A stretch of 64,000 bases of DNA from Leifsonia psychrotolerans (GTDB taxonomy: Bacteria; Actinomycetota; Actinomycetes; Actinomycetales; Microbacteriaceae). The stretch covers positions 3,038,001 to 3,102,000 of the forward strand of contig NZ_JACCFM010000001.1 of assembly GCF_013410665.1 (NCBI RefSeq). Reading direction: 5' to 3'. The notes under the pieces are model-generated. The model did no database searches and had not been told where the DNA came from. It worked only from the letters and a program-made list of their open reading frames with translations. This document shows positions 43,676-52,328 of this stretch, one piece after another. Within the stretch, counting starts at the first letter, position 1; each line of letters starts with the position of its first letter. A program made the translations under genes and the position numbers.

Positions 43676-45145
43676 ATGAGCGTGTCGAAATTCACTCTGC
43701 CAGACGTTGGCGAAGGGCTGACCGAGGCCGAAATCGTGGAATGGAAGGTGGCGCCCGGCGACACCATCACCATCAACCAGGTGCTCGTCGAGATTGAGAC
43801 GGCCAAGTCGCTGGTCGAACTGCCCTCGCCCTATGTGGGCGTCGTCGGTGAGATTCTCGTGCCGGCCGGTACGACCGTCGACGTGGGAACGCTGATCATC
43901 ACCATCGTCGACGCGGTCGACGCGGGTGCGGGTGCTGGTGCTGGTGCAGGTGCTGGGTCCGGGTCCGGCGCGGATGCCGCGTCCGCGACCGTCGCGTCGG
44001 CGTCGACCTCGGCCTCGGCATCCTCGGCGTCAGCGTCGGCCTCCGCGCCCGAGCTGGCGCAGGCCGCCGTCGACACGAGCGACACGATCTCCACCGAGAA
44101 GGAGAGCGGGCCGGCCGTTCTCGTTGGCCGCGGCAGCTCTGCCACCATGGCTACCCGACGCATCCGGCACAGCGGGGCGACGATCGCGCACGAGTCGCTG
44201 GCTGCCCCCGCCTCCCCCGCCCCGACCGTCGCGACAGCAGCCCCGGTGGCACCCTCCGCGCCCGCCCGGGTGGGAGCATCCGCGAGTCACGTGCTGGCAA
44301 AGCCGCCGATTCGTAAGTTGGCCAAGGATCTCGGCGTCGACCTGTCGATCGTCACTCCGACCGGGCCGATCGGCGACATCACGCGCGAAGACGTGATGCG
44401 TGAGGCGACCCAGGTGAGCGTGTTCCGCAACATCGAGACGCCTGCATGGCCGACCGACCGTGAGGAGCATATTCCGGTGAAGGGTGTGCGCAAGCTCATC
44501 GCGCAGACCATGGCGAAGAGTGCGTTCACGGCGCCGCATGTGAGCCTGTTCGTTGACGTTGATGCCACGCGCACGATGGAATTCGTCAAGCGCCTGAAGA
44601 CATCGACCGACTTCGCCGGGGTGAAGGTGTCGCCGCTGCTGATCATGGCCAAGGCAATGATCTGGGCCGTGCGCCGCAACCCGATGGTCAACTCGAGCTT
44701 CACCGACGAAGAGATCGTCGTGCGGCACTACGTGAACCTGGGCATCGCCGCGGCGACCCCGCGCGGCCTGATCGTGCCAAACATCAAGGAGGCTCAGTCG
44801 ATGAGCCTGCTGCAGTTGGCGCAGGCGCTCGAGGAGCTCACACTCACGGCCCGCGACGGTAAGACGAGCCCCGCGCAGATGTCGAACGGCACCATCACGA
44901 TCACCAACATCGGTGTCTTCGGCATGGACACCGGTACGCCGATTCTCAACTCGGGCGAGGCCGGCATTGTGGCGCTCGGCACGATCAAGCAGAAGCCGTG
45001 GGTCGTCGACGGCGAGGTGCGGGCGCGTTTCGTGACGACAATCGGCGCGAGTTTCGACCATCGGGTGGTCGACGGCGACGTGGCGAGCCGCTTCCTGGCC
45101 GATGTGGCAAGCATCATCGAGGAGCCGGCGCTGCTGCTGGACTGA
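43676..45145 (+). CDS. bkdC: 2-oxoacid dehydrogenase E2, dihydrolipoyl acyltransferase
   Basis: 489 aa. A single lipoyl domain (1-80; lipoylated Lys in '[14 protein letters not shown]'), then a long Gly/Ala then Ser/Ala linker (about 82-123). The E1/E3-binding domain is '[20 protein letters not shown]' with '[14 protein letters not shown]', followed by the catalytic domain ending in '[17 protein letters not shown]' (DHRxxDG). ATG 43676 is preceded by 'agaaagg'; the longer frame from 43487 overlaps E1 beta and is rejected. The low-complexity linker is coded by short near-repeats. Transfers acyl groups to CoA. Confidence 0.95.
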   Translation: MSVSKFTLPDVGEGLTEAEIVEWKVAPGDTITINQVLVEIETAKSLVELPSPYVGVVGEILVPAGTTVDVGTLIITIVDAVDAGAGAGAGAGAGSGSGADAASATVASASTSASASSASASASAPELAQAAVDTSDTISTEKESGPAVLVGRGSSATMATRRIRHSGATIAHESLAAPASPAPTVATAAPVAPSAPARVGASASHVLAKPPIRKLAKDLGVDLSIVTPTGPIGDITREDVMREATQVSVFRNIETPAWPTDREEHIPVKGVRKLIAQTMAKSAFTAPHVSLFVDVDATRTMEFVKRLKTSTDFAGVKVSPLLIMAKAMIWAVRRNPMVNSSFTDEEIVVRHYVNLGIAAATPRGLIVPNIKEAQSMSLLQLAQALEELTLTARDGKTSPAQMSNGTITITNIGVFGMDTGTPILNSGEAGIVALGTIKQKPWVVDGEVRARFVTTIGASFDHRVVDGDVASRFLADVASIIEEPALLLD

Positions 45146-45157
45146 CGTCGCGGCCTC

Positions 45158-45225
45158 GCTCGCGTGCATCGCGTGCCTCGCGCGCCTCGCGTGCCTCGCG
45201 TGCCTCGCGTGCCTCGCGTGCGCGG
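45158..45225. repeat. 9-bp tandem repeat (GCGTGCCTC)
   Basis: About seven head-to-tail units of GCGTGCCTC (first ones GCGTGCATC and GCGCGCCTC) just after the E2 stop. The whole gap 45146-45664 has no gene; it holds this repeat, GC-rich degraded palindrome sequence, palindrome copy 4, the 13-bp repeat and the Zur-box-like site. Confidence 0.85.
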
Positions 45226-45310
45226 TTGAACTCGCCGAGTCTCCCTGTTGCGGCCGCCCGCTTCGCCGAGTTTCCCCGCTGCGGCGGGCTCCGTCGCCGA
45301 GTCTCCCTAT

Positions 45311-45351
45311 TTCGGTCGAGTTTGCCTGGCGTGCCGGTCGAACTGGACCGG
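45311..45351. repeat. Dispersed palindrome, copy 4
   Basis: Arms TTCGGTCGAGTTTGCC (45311-45326) and 'GGTCGAACTGGACCGG' (45336-45351), with outer CGCCGAG (45295) and CTCGGCG (45363) halves; fragments of more copies precede it from about 45225. Confidence 0.75.
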
Positions 45352-45487
45352 TATGGATGAACTCGGCGAAATGGGGCGAGGCGTCTGCGGTGTTCGGGGC
45401 GAAGCGTCTGCGGCGTTCAGGCGACGCGGTGGCGGATGTGGCGTACGCGGGGTGGGCGAGGGCGGCATCCGTGCGGGTCGTGCGGCT

Positions 45488-45617
45488 GCACGCGCTATCC
45501 GCACGCGCTATCCGCACGCGCTATCCGCACGCGCTATCCGCACGCGCTATCCGCACGCGCTATCCGCACGCGCTATCCGCACGCGCTATCCGCACGCGCC
45601 ATCCGCACGCGCCATCC
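45488..45617. repeat. Ten 13-bp tandem repeats upstream of the zinc operon
   Basis: Ten units of GCACGCGC(T/C)ATCC without gaps, starting at 45488 and every 13 bp; the first eight have CTATCC and the last two CCATCC. The array ends 12 bp before the Zur-box-like palindrome. Confidence 0.97.
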
Positions 45618-45629
45618 GCACTGTTGCTT

Positions 45630-45646
45630 TTGACAATCATTATCAA
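45630..45646 (+). promoter_or_regulatory. Fur/Zur-box-like operator
   Basis: TTGACAATCATTATCAA, an imperfect 8-1-8 palindrome resembling actinobacterial Zur boxes (TGA-AAT-ATT-TCA). It is 19 bp before the start of the zinc-binding-protein gene, in an otherwise GC-rich region, and the operon ends in a Fur-family gene. Zinc-dependent repression is inferred. Confidence 0.75.
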
Positions 45647-45664
45647 TAAGCGTATTCTCGCAGA

Positions 45665-46717
45665 ATGCGTTTCACGTTCCTCGCCCTGCCCGCCCTCGCC
45701 GTGGCCGCCGCGCTGACCCTGGTCGGGTGCGCTACCTCGGCCGGCGCTGGCCAATCTGGCACGGATGCCACGGCCCACTCCGGCCTGAAGGTCGTCGCAA
45801 CCACCACGCAGGTGGCCGACTTCGCCCGTGCCGTGATCGGCGACGCCCCCGGCGTCAACCTCACCCAGCTGATCAAGCCCAACCAGAGCGCGCACAGCTA
45901 TGACCCGTCGGTTGCTGACCTCGCCGCGCTCGGCCACGCCGACGTGCTGGTGATCAACGGCGTCGGTCTCGAAGAATGGCTCACTGACGCTATTGACGCA
46001 TCGGGCTTTCACGGCATCACCGTCGACTCCGATGAGGGAATCGCGATCGAGACGTCCGGTGCCGAGAACGACCCCGGTCACGCCGCGGATGCCGCGCACG
46101 GCCAGGCTGACGCCGCTCACGCTGACGCCGCGCACGACCACACGGCCGGCAACCCGCACATCTGGACCTCGGTCGACAACGCCCGCGTCATGGTGAACAC
46201 CATCGCGGCGGGGCTCGAGAAGGCGGACCCAGCCTCGGCGCCCGCGTTCACCGCGAACGCCGCGGCCTATGACATCCGTCTGGCGGCGCTGGACGGCTGG
46301 ATCCGCAGCAACATCGACCAGGTCCCGGCCGCCGAGCGCCTGCTGGTGAGTAACCATGACGCCTTCGGCTACTTCACCGCCGCCTACGGAATCACCTACG
46401 TCGGTTCGATCATGCCGAGCTTCGACGACAACGCCGAACCGAGTGCCGCAGCCATCGATGCGCTCGTCGCATCGATTAGGAAGACCGGCGTGAAGGCCGT
46501 CTTCTCTGAGGCGTCGATCAACCCCAAGACCGCCGACACCATCGCGAGCGAAGCCCACGTGGCCGTCTACTCGGGCGATGACGCCCTCTACGGCGACTCG
46601 CTCGGTCCGGCCGGCAGCGACGGCGCCACCTACATCGCCAGCCAACTGCACAATGTGCGCCTCATTCTGCAGTCCTGGGGCGTCACGCCCAGCGCCGTGC
46701 CCGCCGACCTGAAATAG
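45665..46717 (+). CDS. znuA: Zinc (metal) ABC transporter binding lipoprotein
   Basis: 350 aa cluster A-I metal-binding protein. Lipobox 'LTLVGC' (about 18-23). Metal ligands likely in 'NQSAHSYDPS', 'GNPHIWTS', 'SNHDAFGYF' and 'SFDDNAEPS'. A His/Asp/Ala-rich insertion 'DPGHAADAAHGQADAAH...DH' (about 138-160) before 'NPHIW' is the mobile His-loop seen in zinc rather than manganese proteins. First gene of a five-gene operon with 1-bp or similar overlaps, behind a Zur-box-like site. Confidence 0.92.
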   Translation: MRFTFLALPALAVAAALTLVGCATSAGAGQSGTDATAHSGLKVVATTTQVADFARAVIGDAPGVNLTQLIKPNQSAHSYDPSVADLAALGHADVLVINGVGLEEWLTDAIDASGFHGITVDSDEGIAIETSGAENDPGHAADAAHGQADAAHADAAHDHTAGNPHIWTSVDNARVMVNTIAAGLEKADPASAPAFTANAAAYDIRLAALDGWIRSNIDQVPAAERLLVSNHDAFGYFTAAYGITYVGSIMPSFDDNAEPSAAAIDALVASIRKTGVKAVFSEASINPKTADTIASEAHVAVYSGDDALYGDSLGPAGSDGATYIASQLHNVRLILQSWGVTPSAVPADLK

Positions 46718-47523
46718 TGGGAGCCGTGAATCAGAACGCTCCCCACACGAATGCCACAGTGCCAGCTTCCACGGTGCTGAGCGTCTCTGACGCCTCCTTC
46801 GCCTACGACAAGGCGCCCGCGCTGGAGGGCATCGCGTTCGACATTGCTGCCGGCGAGGCCGTCGCCCTGATCGGGCCGAACGGCTCGGGTAAGTCGACCT
46901 TGCTCAAGGGCATCCTGGGTCTCATTTCCCGCACGCACGGCACGGTCAGCGTGCTCGGTTCCTTCCCCGCTCCTCTCGGTGCGATCGGCTACGTGCCGCA
47001 GGCCGGCGAGCTTGACCCGGATTTTCCGATCACGCTCGAGCAGGTGGTCATGATGGGGCGCTACCGCAGTCTCGGCTGGCTGCACCTGCCCGGCAGGCGC
47101 GATAGGCAGGCCGTCGCGCACGCCCTGAACGCCGTCGGCCTCGCGCACCGCGCCAAGACCCGGTTCGGTGAACTGTCGGGCGGCCAACAGCAGCGCGGCC
47201 TGCTGGCGCGCGCCGTGGCATCCGGCCCCCGGCTGCTGTTGCTCGACGAGCCCTTCAACGGGCTCGACCAGAAGAACCGCGACGCGCTGATCGGCACGCT
47301 CGAGCGGTTGAAGGCCGACGGGGTGGCCGTGCTCGTTTCGACCCACGATCTCGAGTTGGCCCGAGCGGTCTGCGAGAAGGTGTTGCTGTTGAACGGCACG
47401 CAGGTGGCGTTCGGACCGCGCAACGACGTGCTCACGCTGGCGAACGTGCAGGCCGCCTTCAAGGAGGTCGGGATCGAGATGGACGAGCACACGGTCGTGC
47501 TGCCCGGCCACGAAGGGCACTGA
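46717..47523 (+). CDS. znuC: Zinc ABC transporter ATPase
   Basis: 268 aa. Walker A '[17 protein letters not shown]', signature '[16 protein letters not shown]', Walker B '[12 protein letters not shown]', H-loop '[11 protein letters not shown]'. GTG 46717 shares one base with the znuA stop. A ~20-residue Asn/Thr-rich N-terminal extension precedes the domain, so a later start is possible. The C-terminal tail is His-containing (LPGHEGH). Powers the two adjacent permeases. Confidence 0.92.
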   Translation: MGAVNQNAPHTNATVPASTVLSVSDASFAYDKAPALEGIAFDIAAGEAVALIGPNGSGKSTLLKGILGLISRTHGTVSVLGSFPAPLGAIGYVPQAGELDPDFPITLEQVVMMGRYRSLGWLHLPGRRDRQAVAHALNAVGLAHRAKTRFGELSGGQQQRGLLARAVASGPRLLLLDEPFNGLDQKNRDALIGTLERLKADGVAVLVSTHDLELARAVCEKVLLLNGTQVAFGPRNDVLTLANVQAAFKEVGIEMDEHTVVLPGHEGH

Positions 47524-47524
47524 G

Positions 47525-48529
47525 ATGGGTGCTTTCGCGCACCTCGCTGCGCTGCCCGCGGTCGGACTCCCCCTCGTCGACGCGTTCTCGTTCCCCTTCA
47601 TGGCACGGGCGCTGACGGTACTGCTGGTGCTCAGCCTCGTCGCGGGTGTCGTGGGCGTGCTCGTCAACCTGCGCGGCCTCGAATTCATCAGCGACGGCCT
47701 CACGCACGCTGTCTTTCCGGGCATCGCCATCGGTTTTGTCTGGGGCGGACGCGACGGGCTCTTCATCGGGGCGATGATTGCCGCCGTGATTGCCGCGGTG
47801 GTGCTCACCCTGCTGGTGCGCACGGCCGTTTCATCGGATGCCGCGATCGCAATCGTTCTCACCGCCATGTTCAGCGTGGGCATCATCGTGGTCTCGCAGG
47901 AATCCGACTATGCCGGCCAACTCGAGGCGCTGCTCTTCGGGCGACTGCTCACCGTCACCCCGACCGAGGTCGTGCAGACCATCGTGATCTGCGCCATCGC
48001 GCTGCTGCTCGTGGCGCTCACTCTCAAGGAGCAGGTCTTTCGCGCCTTCGACCGCACCGGCAGCGCGGCAACCGGCTACCGGCCGCTCGTGCTCGACCTC
48101 GTGCTGAACGTGGCTATCGCGCTCGTCGTTGTCGCGGCATCCAGTGCGGTCGGCAACCTGCTCGTGTTGGCCGTGCTGATCGTGCCCGGCGCGGTCGCGC
48201 GGCTGGTGACCGTGCGGCTATGGCTGCTGTTCCCGATCGCGGCCGGATTCGCCGCACTGGCCGCGTGGCTGGGGTTGACGCTCGGCTTCGAGGCATCCGT
48301 CTCGGCCGGCATCGACCTGCCGAGCGGAGCGACGGTTGTGCTCGTGCTCGTGGCGGGCTACGCCGTGGCGCTCGTGGCGCGCCTCGTGAGTAACCGGATA
48401 CGCCGGGGCCGCAGCAGTGCCCGGCGGGGGGATCGGCTCGGTGGCGCCGGTGGCACGGCCACGGACACGGCCACGGACACGGCCACACAGGCCAGCATCT
48501 CCCCCGCAGACAAGCCGGTGGCACGCTGA
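47525..48529 (+). CDS. znuB: Zinc ABC transporter permease 1
   Basis: 334 aa of the ABC-3 metal permease family. About eight membrane segments, with '[20 protein letters not shown]' the conserved ABC-3 motif. A C-terminal Thr/Asp/Ala repeat ([12 protein letters not shown]) outside the membrane domain is unusual and coded by a short DNA repeat. Starts 1 bp after the ATPase stop and shares one base with the next permease. Confidence 0.9.
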   Translation: MGAFAHLAALPAVGLPLVDAFSFPFMARALTVLLVLSLVAGVVGVLVNLRGLEFISDGLTHAVFPGIAIGFVWGGRDGLFIGAMIAAVIAAVVLTLLVRTAVSSDAAIAIVLTAMFSVGIIVVSQESDYAGQLEALLFGRLLTVTPTEVVQTIVICAIALLLVALTLKEQVFRAFDRTGSAATGYRPLVLDLVLNVAIALVVVAASSAVGNLLVLAVLIVPGAVARLVTVRLWLLFPIAAGFAALAAWLGLTLGFEASVSAGIDLPSGATVVLVLVAGYAVALVARLVSNRIRRGRSSARRGDRLGGAGGTATDTATDTATQASISPADKPVAR

Positions 48530-49329
48530 TGGGCTACTTCGAGAAAGCGCTTCTGGCCGCCGTTCTGATCGGTGCCCTCAGTGGCCTGGTCGGCACGCTC
48601 GTCGTGTTGCGCCAGCGCACCTTCTTCGCGCAGGCGCTCACCCACGCGACGTTCCCTGGCGCGGTCGCCGCGGCAATGCTCGGCATCAGCATTCCCCTGG
48701 GCGCGGCCCTGGCCAGCGTCGCCATTGTCGGCATCATGACCCTGATCGGGCGCACGAACCGGCAAGGTAGCCAAGTCGCCTCCGGCATCGTTCTCACGGC
48801 CGGATTCGCGCTCGGGGTGCTGCTGCAGACGCTCAACCCTTCGCTGCCCGTGCAGGTTGATTCGTTTCTGATCGGCTCGATTTTGACGGTCTCGACCGGC
48901 GACATCCTGCTCGTGGGCAGTGTGCTCGTGGTCTCGACGGCGGCCATTGTGTTCCTCGGCAAAGAGATTCTGTTCAGCACCTTCGACCGCGGCGGGTTTC
49001 GCGCGGCCGGCTACCGGGAATGGCCGATCGAACTGCTCGTGCTTGCCCTGATCACGGCCACGGTCGTCACGGCGATGCCCGCGGTGGGTGCGATCCTCGC
49101 GATCGCCTTGATCGCCGCGCCCGCTGCGGCCGCACGGATTGTGGCCCGAACCACCCGGCAAATTTTCGTGATCGCGCCCATCGTGGGCGCGACATCCGGG
49201 CTCAGTGGCGTGCTGCTCTCGCGCGGGCTCGACGTGGCTGCCGGGCCCGCGATTGCGCTGGTGGCGGCTGGGTTCTTTCTGGTGGCGCTCGGCCTTCGCT
49301 CGCTGGGACGGTTACGGTTGAGAGCATGA
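48529..49329 (+). CDS. Zinc ABC transporter permease 2
   Basis: 266 aa ABC-3 family permease: 'RQRTFFAQALTHATFPGAVA' is the family motif; about eight hydrophobic segments. Two distinct permeases in one operon suggest a heterodimeric channel, known for some actinobacterial metal importers. ATG overlaps the previous stop; 3' end overlaps the Fur gene by 4 bp (ATGA). Confidence 0.9.
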   Translation: MGYFEKALLAAVLIGALSGLVGTLVVLRQRTFFAQALTHATFPGAVAAAMLGISIPLGAALASVAIVGIMTLIGRTNRQGSQVASGIVLTAGFALGVLLQTLNPSLPVQVDSFLIGSILTVSTGDILLVGSVLVVSTAAIVFLGKEILFSTFDRGGFRAAGYREWPIELLVLALITATVVTAMPAVGAILAIALIAAPAAAARIVARTTRQIFVIAPIVGATSGLSGVLLSRGLDVAAGPAIALVAAGFFLVALGLRSLGRLRLRA

Positions 49330-49724
49330 AGCGAAACACCTGGCAGCGGGAGGCGGTGCGGGAGGCCCTCGGCCACACCGAGGGTTTCGTGAGCGCGCAA
49401 GGCCTGCATGCCACGCTGCACGCCACGGGGTCACCGATCGGCCTGGCCACGGTCTACCGCGCTCTGGCCACCCTCGCCGCGACGGGCGATGCCGATTCGT
49501 TGCAATCCCCCGAGGGCGAGAGCCTGTACCGTGCCTGCAGCACCAACGATCATCACCACCACCTGATCTGCCGCAAGTGTGGGCTCACCGTCGAAATTGA
49601 AGCGGATTCGGTTGAGACCTGGGCGAAGAACGTCGCGGCCCAAAACGGCTTCACGCAGGCGGCCCACGTCGTCGACGTGTTCGGCCTCTGTGCCGGGTGC
49701 ACGCAGGCTGCTGCGCACGTCTAA
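49326..49724 (+). CDS. zur: Fur-family regulator, probably Zur
   Basis: 132 aa. Winged helix 'WQREAVREALGHTEGFVSAQ' with 'GLATVYRALATLAATGDAD'. The metal-sensing half has 'DHHHHLICRKCGLTVEIEAD' and the C-terminal 'CAGC' pair (structural zinc CxxC...CxxC). Location at the end of the zinc-uptake operon and the box at 45630 indicate a zinc-responsive repressor of its own operon. Start ATG 49326. The last codons lie inside a 16-bp tandem repeat. Confidence 0.9.
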   Translation: MKRNTWQREAVREALGHTEGFVSAQGLHATLHATGSPIGLATVYRALATLAATGDADSLQSPEGESLYRACSTNDHHHHLICRKCGLTVEIEADSVETWAKNVAAQNGFTQAAHVVDVFGLCAGCTQAAAHV

Positions 49725-49815
49725 CGCTGCGCACGCCTGACGCTGCGCACGCCTGACGCTGCGCACGTCTGGCGGCTGCTGCGCACGTCTGACGCTGCGC
49801 GAGCTTGACGCTGCA
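49725..49815. repeat. 16-bp tandem repeat between zur and the LuxR gene
   Basis: Units CGCTGCGCACGCCTGA at 49725 and 49741, then 'CGCTGCGCACGTCTGG' at 49757 and two shortened versions. The array starts within the last codons of zur and fills the convergent gap. Confidence 0.85.
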
Positions 49816-49827
49816 TCCGCAGCCTCG

Positions 49828-51225
49828 TCAGCGCGACAGGTACAGCACCGTCGCGCGCACCCGACGGTGGTCGTCGGCCTCGACGGGAAGGTCGAGTGCA
49901 TCGAAAATGCGGGAGACGTGGTTGACCACGGATTTCTCGGTGAGCACGAGCTCGCGTGCAATGGCCGCGTTACTGCGGCCCTCGGCAATCAGAGCGAGCA
50001 CCTCGCGCTGGCGGCGGGTGAGCGCCTCGACGCTGTTGCCGCCGTCGTGCCGGGTCGCATCCGCTCGCTTCAGGCGTTCGCGCGAGTCGGCCAGCGCGCG
50101 TTCGCTCGCGTTCAGTTCGGCCGCGAGCCTGGCCCGATCGAGCGCCAGCGCCACGAGTCGGGCGGCCGCGCGCACGCTGTCGGCATCGGCGATGAGCCCG
50201 GTGTCGTAAATGATGGCGCAGATGAGGCGCCCGTCGAGTTCGATATCGATGGCCGCACGGCGTTCGGCGGCGGCGGGCAGAGCGACGGGGGCACCCTGGG
50301 CGTCGATGTAGGTGCCGCGTTCGTCGACCCAATACGCGATCTCGAGCGTGGGATCGCCCACCGTGCGCGACAGTGCTTCGTTGAGCTGGCTGCGCTCGGT
50401 GCCGGTTGAACCCAGCCAGCTGCCCAGCTCGGTCAGTCCGGCGGTGCGGGAAAATCCGCCGCGAATCATGCCGAGCACGAAGGCGATCGGCACTCCCCCG
50501 AGCATGATGAGCTGCAGTACCCCACGGAGGGTGGGTGAGACCCCGAAGAGCCCCTCAAGCACACCAGAGCTGAACGGAATGAACAGCACGGCGAACAACC
50601 CGTAGGCGAAAAGCGGGATCAGAACGCGGCGGTGCGAGTGGTCTGCGTTGTGCATGCGGCGCGCCAGCACCAGGGCGGTCGCGAGGGTGATGAGTAGCCC
50701 GACAAAGCTCTGGGCGAGGTCGGCGGCGGTGGCGACGGCCGGCAAAGCAGTGATGTGCAAGCTCGGGGCGACATCCGGAATGAAGAGATAGCTCGGCGCC
50801 TGCAGCAGCACGGAGTTGGCGTAGGCGGCGATCACGATTGTCTTGGATGCGGCGCCTCGCAGTCGTCCGGACGGGAAGGCGTGCAGGAGGTGGATCAACA
50901 CGGCGAGCACGAGGGTTGCACCGATCGCGCCGATCGCATGCAAAGTCGGCACGGAGGTGTTGCCGAATCCGGCGATCAGCACGGCGAAGCTGCCGATGAT
51001 GATGATTGTGCCCATGCGGTTTCCCGGGCGCCGCCACCAGGCGGTCACGCCGACGGCGAGATAGACGATGTAGATGCCCAGATAGAGCTGCACGCTCCAG
51101 TCGAACTCGCCCGCGCCGAAGACAAAGAGTCCCCCGCCGAGCAGTGCAGCGGTCGCCGCCACAAGTACGAGCGCGACATGAAGTGACCGCGCCAAGGGCG
51201 AGGTACGGACCGGTGTTTCCCCCAT
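49828..51225 (-). CDS. Membrane-bound LuxR-family regulator
   Basis: 465 aa. Residues about 15-255 contain roughly seven membrane helices ('SLHVALVLVAATAALLGGGL', 'GTIIIIGSFAVLIAGFG'). A GAF-like/dimer region (about 280-375, 'AIDIELDGRLICAIIYDTG') and coiled coil 'ALDRARLAAELNASERALAD' follow, then a C-terminal LuxR helix-turn-helix 'LTRRQREVLALIAEGRSNAA' with 'IARELVLTEKSVVNHVSRIF'. This is a one-protein sensor/regulator: the histidine-kinase-like front lacks a kinase domain and is fused directly to DNA binding. Target and signal unknown. Confidence 0.8.
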   Translation of the reverse strand: MGETPVRTSPLARSLHVALVLVAATAALLGGGLFVFGAGEFDWSVQLYLGIYIVYLAVGVTAWWRRPGNRMGTIIIIGSFAVLIAGFGNTSVPTLHAIGAIGATLVLAVLIHLLHAFPSGRLRGAASKTIVIAAYANSVLLQAPSYLFIPDVAPSLHITALPAVATAADLAQSFVGLLITLATALVLARRMHNADHSHRRVLIPLFAYGLFAVLFIPFSSGVLEGLFGVSPTLRGVLQLIMLGGVPIAFVLGMIRGGFSRTAGLTELGSWLGSTGTERSQLNEALSRTVGDPTLEIAYWVDERGTYIDAQGAPVALPAAAERRAAIDIELDGRLICAIIYDTGLIADADSVRAAARLVALALDRARLAAELNASERALADSRERLKRADATRHDGGNSVEALTRRQREVLALIAEGRSNAAIARELVLTEKSVVNHVSRIFDALDLPVEADDHRRVRATVLYLSR

Positions 51226-51297
51226 GGGGACAGGATAACGGTCGATTGCCTTCGGTTATGACGGCCGGTGTGCGCTGCCGTGCGCGAGTTGCGACTC

Positions 51298-51355
51298 GCG
51301 CAGGTTGTGGCGCACGGCGCACCCTGTACCGTGCGCCCTGCGCCACAACCTGCGC
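51298..51355 (-). terminator. Long near-perfect hairpin between two regulator genes
   Basis: Arms of 25 bp (51298-51322 and 51331-51355) match at 24 positions with an 8-nt loop; core GCGCAGGTTGTGGCGCA. A second smaller palindrome (CGCGAGT-TGCG-ACTCGCG) abuts it on the left. It lies 40 bp after the GntR stop on the minus strand, so it could end that transcript; no T-run. Confidence 0.6.
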
Positions 51356-51395
51356 GGGGCGGAACGGCTACCACCGGGCCGGGCCGCCCGGGGCG

Positions 51396-52157
51396 TCACG
51401 CCTGGGCGGGCGGAATCGCTTCGGCGGTGGCGGACGACGGGTCGGCAGTGTTCAGGCGCCGCGAGATCTCGGCGGAGATTGATTCGATGTGAAAACGGGC
51501 CGCGATCTCAGCGCGCTCGGAGTCATGACTGCGGATCGCGTCGAGGATCTCCTCGTGCTCCTGCATCGAGTTGAGGCGGCGCTGGTCTGACTGCATCCGG
51601 GCGTCGCGCACCGGCGCGACATCGTGGGCGAGACGTTCGCTCACGGCCGACAGAAGAGGGTTGTAGGTCGAGCGCGAGATTGCCTGGTGAAATGCCTTAT
51701 CCAACTCGACGTAGCGATCGGTTGAGATGTCTGTCGTCATCGACGCCAGAAGTTCCTCGAGTTGCACAATGTCGCGCGGGGTTGCCCGCGTGGCGGCGAG
51801 TGCGGCGGTTGGTGGCTCGATGAGAGCACGGAACTCGATGATCTGTGCGATCTCAGGCTCGAGCTTGGTGAGCCGATTGGCGAGTTGGCCCGACTCGGAG
51901 GATGCCGCATGGCCACGCGACAAGATCGTGGTGCCCCGGCCCGGCTTGCGGTCGATCAGCCCGCGAATTTCAAGCTCACGCAGAGCCTGCCGCAGCGAGA
52001 CGCGCGATGTCGAGAAGATCGACGCGAGTTCGCGCTCCGACGGCAGTTTGTCGCCCTCGGTGAGTTTGCCATCCAGCATGAGTCGCTCGATGTCAATCGA
52101 GATGCGGTCAGGCAGCGAGATGGACTCAGCGGGGCGGAACTGGCTCCAGTCGAGCAT
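51396..52157 (-). CDS. FadR/GntR-family regulator (FCD domain)
   Basis: 253 aa. N-terminal winged helix: 'DRISIDIERLMLDGKLTEGD', 'LPSERELASIFSTSRVSLRQ', 'ALRELEIRGLIDRKPGRGT'. C-terminal FCD domain with metal ligands in 'ELDKAFHQAISRST' and 'MQEHEEILDAI', then 'ARFHIESI' (D, H, H, H). Divergent from the peptidase/peptide-transporter operon with a 171-bp gap that holds a TTGG-N5-CCAA palindrome, so probably its local regulator. Confidence 0.9.
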   Translation of the reverse strand: MLDWSQFRPAESISLPDRISIDIERLMLDGKLTEGDKLPSERELASIFSTSRVSLRQALRELEIRGLIDRKPGRGTTILSRGHAASSESGQLANRLTKLEPEIAQIIEFRALIEPPTAALAATRATPRDIVQLEELLASMTTDISTDRYVELDKAFHQAISRSTYNPLLSAVSERLAHDVAPVRDARMQSDQRRLNSMQEHEEILDAIRSHDSERAEIAARFHIESISAEISRRLNTADPSSATAEAIPPAQA

Positions 52158-52261
52158 TGCTTCCTCCGTGGGTATCGCCGGGCGGTGGTTTCAGTTGCGA
52201 GCGTACTGGGTGACATTGACGCGTCGTCGATCATCCCCTAGATTACAGAACTAATTGACTG

Positions 52262-52274
52262 TTGGACTAACCAA
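52262..52274. promoter_or_regulatory. Candidate GntR operator
   Basis: TTGGACTAACCAA, a TTGG-N5-CCAA palindrome in the divergent gap, resembling the operator type of PdhR/LldR-like FCD regulators. It sits 55 bp before the peptidase ATG, right after an AT-rich promoter-like stretch. Confidence 0.5.
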
Positions 52275-52328
52275 GTGAAAATCAGCAGCACAACGCACGA
52301 GCACCCCCACCCCGACGCAAGGAAGCGA

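Noticed and set aside
44030..45517. 495-aa minus-strand open frame
   Set aside because: Antisense to the E2 gene and through tandem repeats; His/Arg-rich shadow.
45488..45617. Possible CRISPR array
   Set aside because: The 13-bp units abut each other with no spacers, and there are no cas genes; it is a plain tandem repeat. The same holds for 22025-22112 and 16536-16644.
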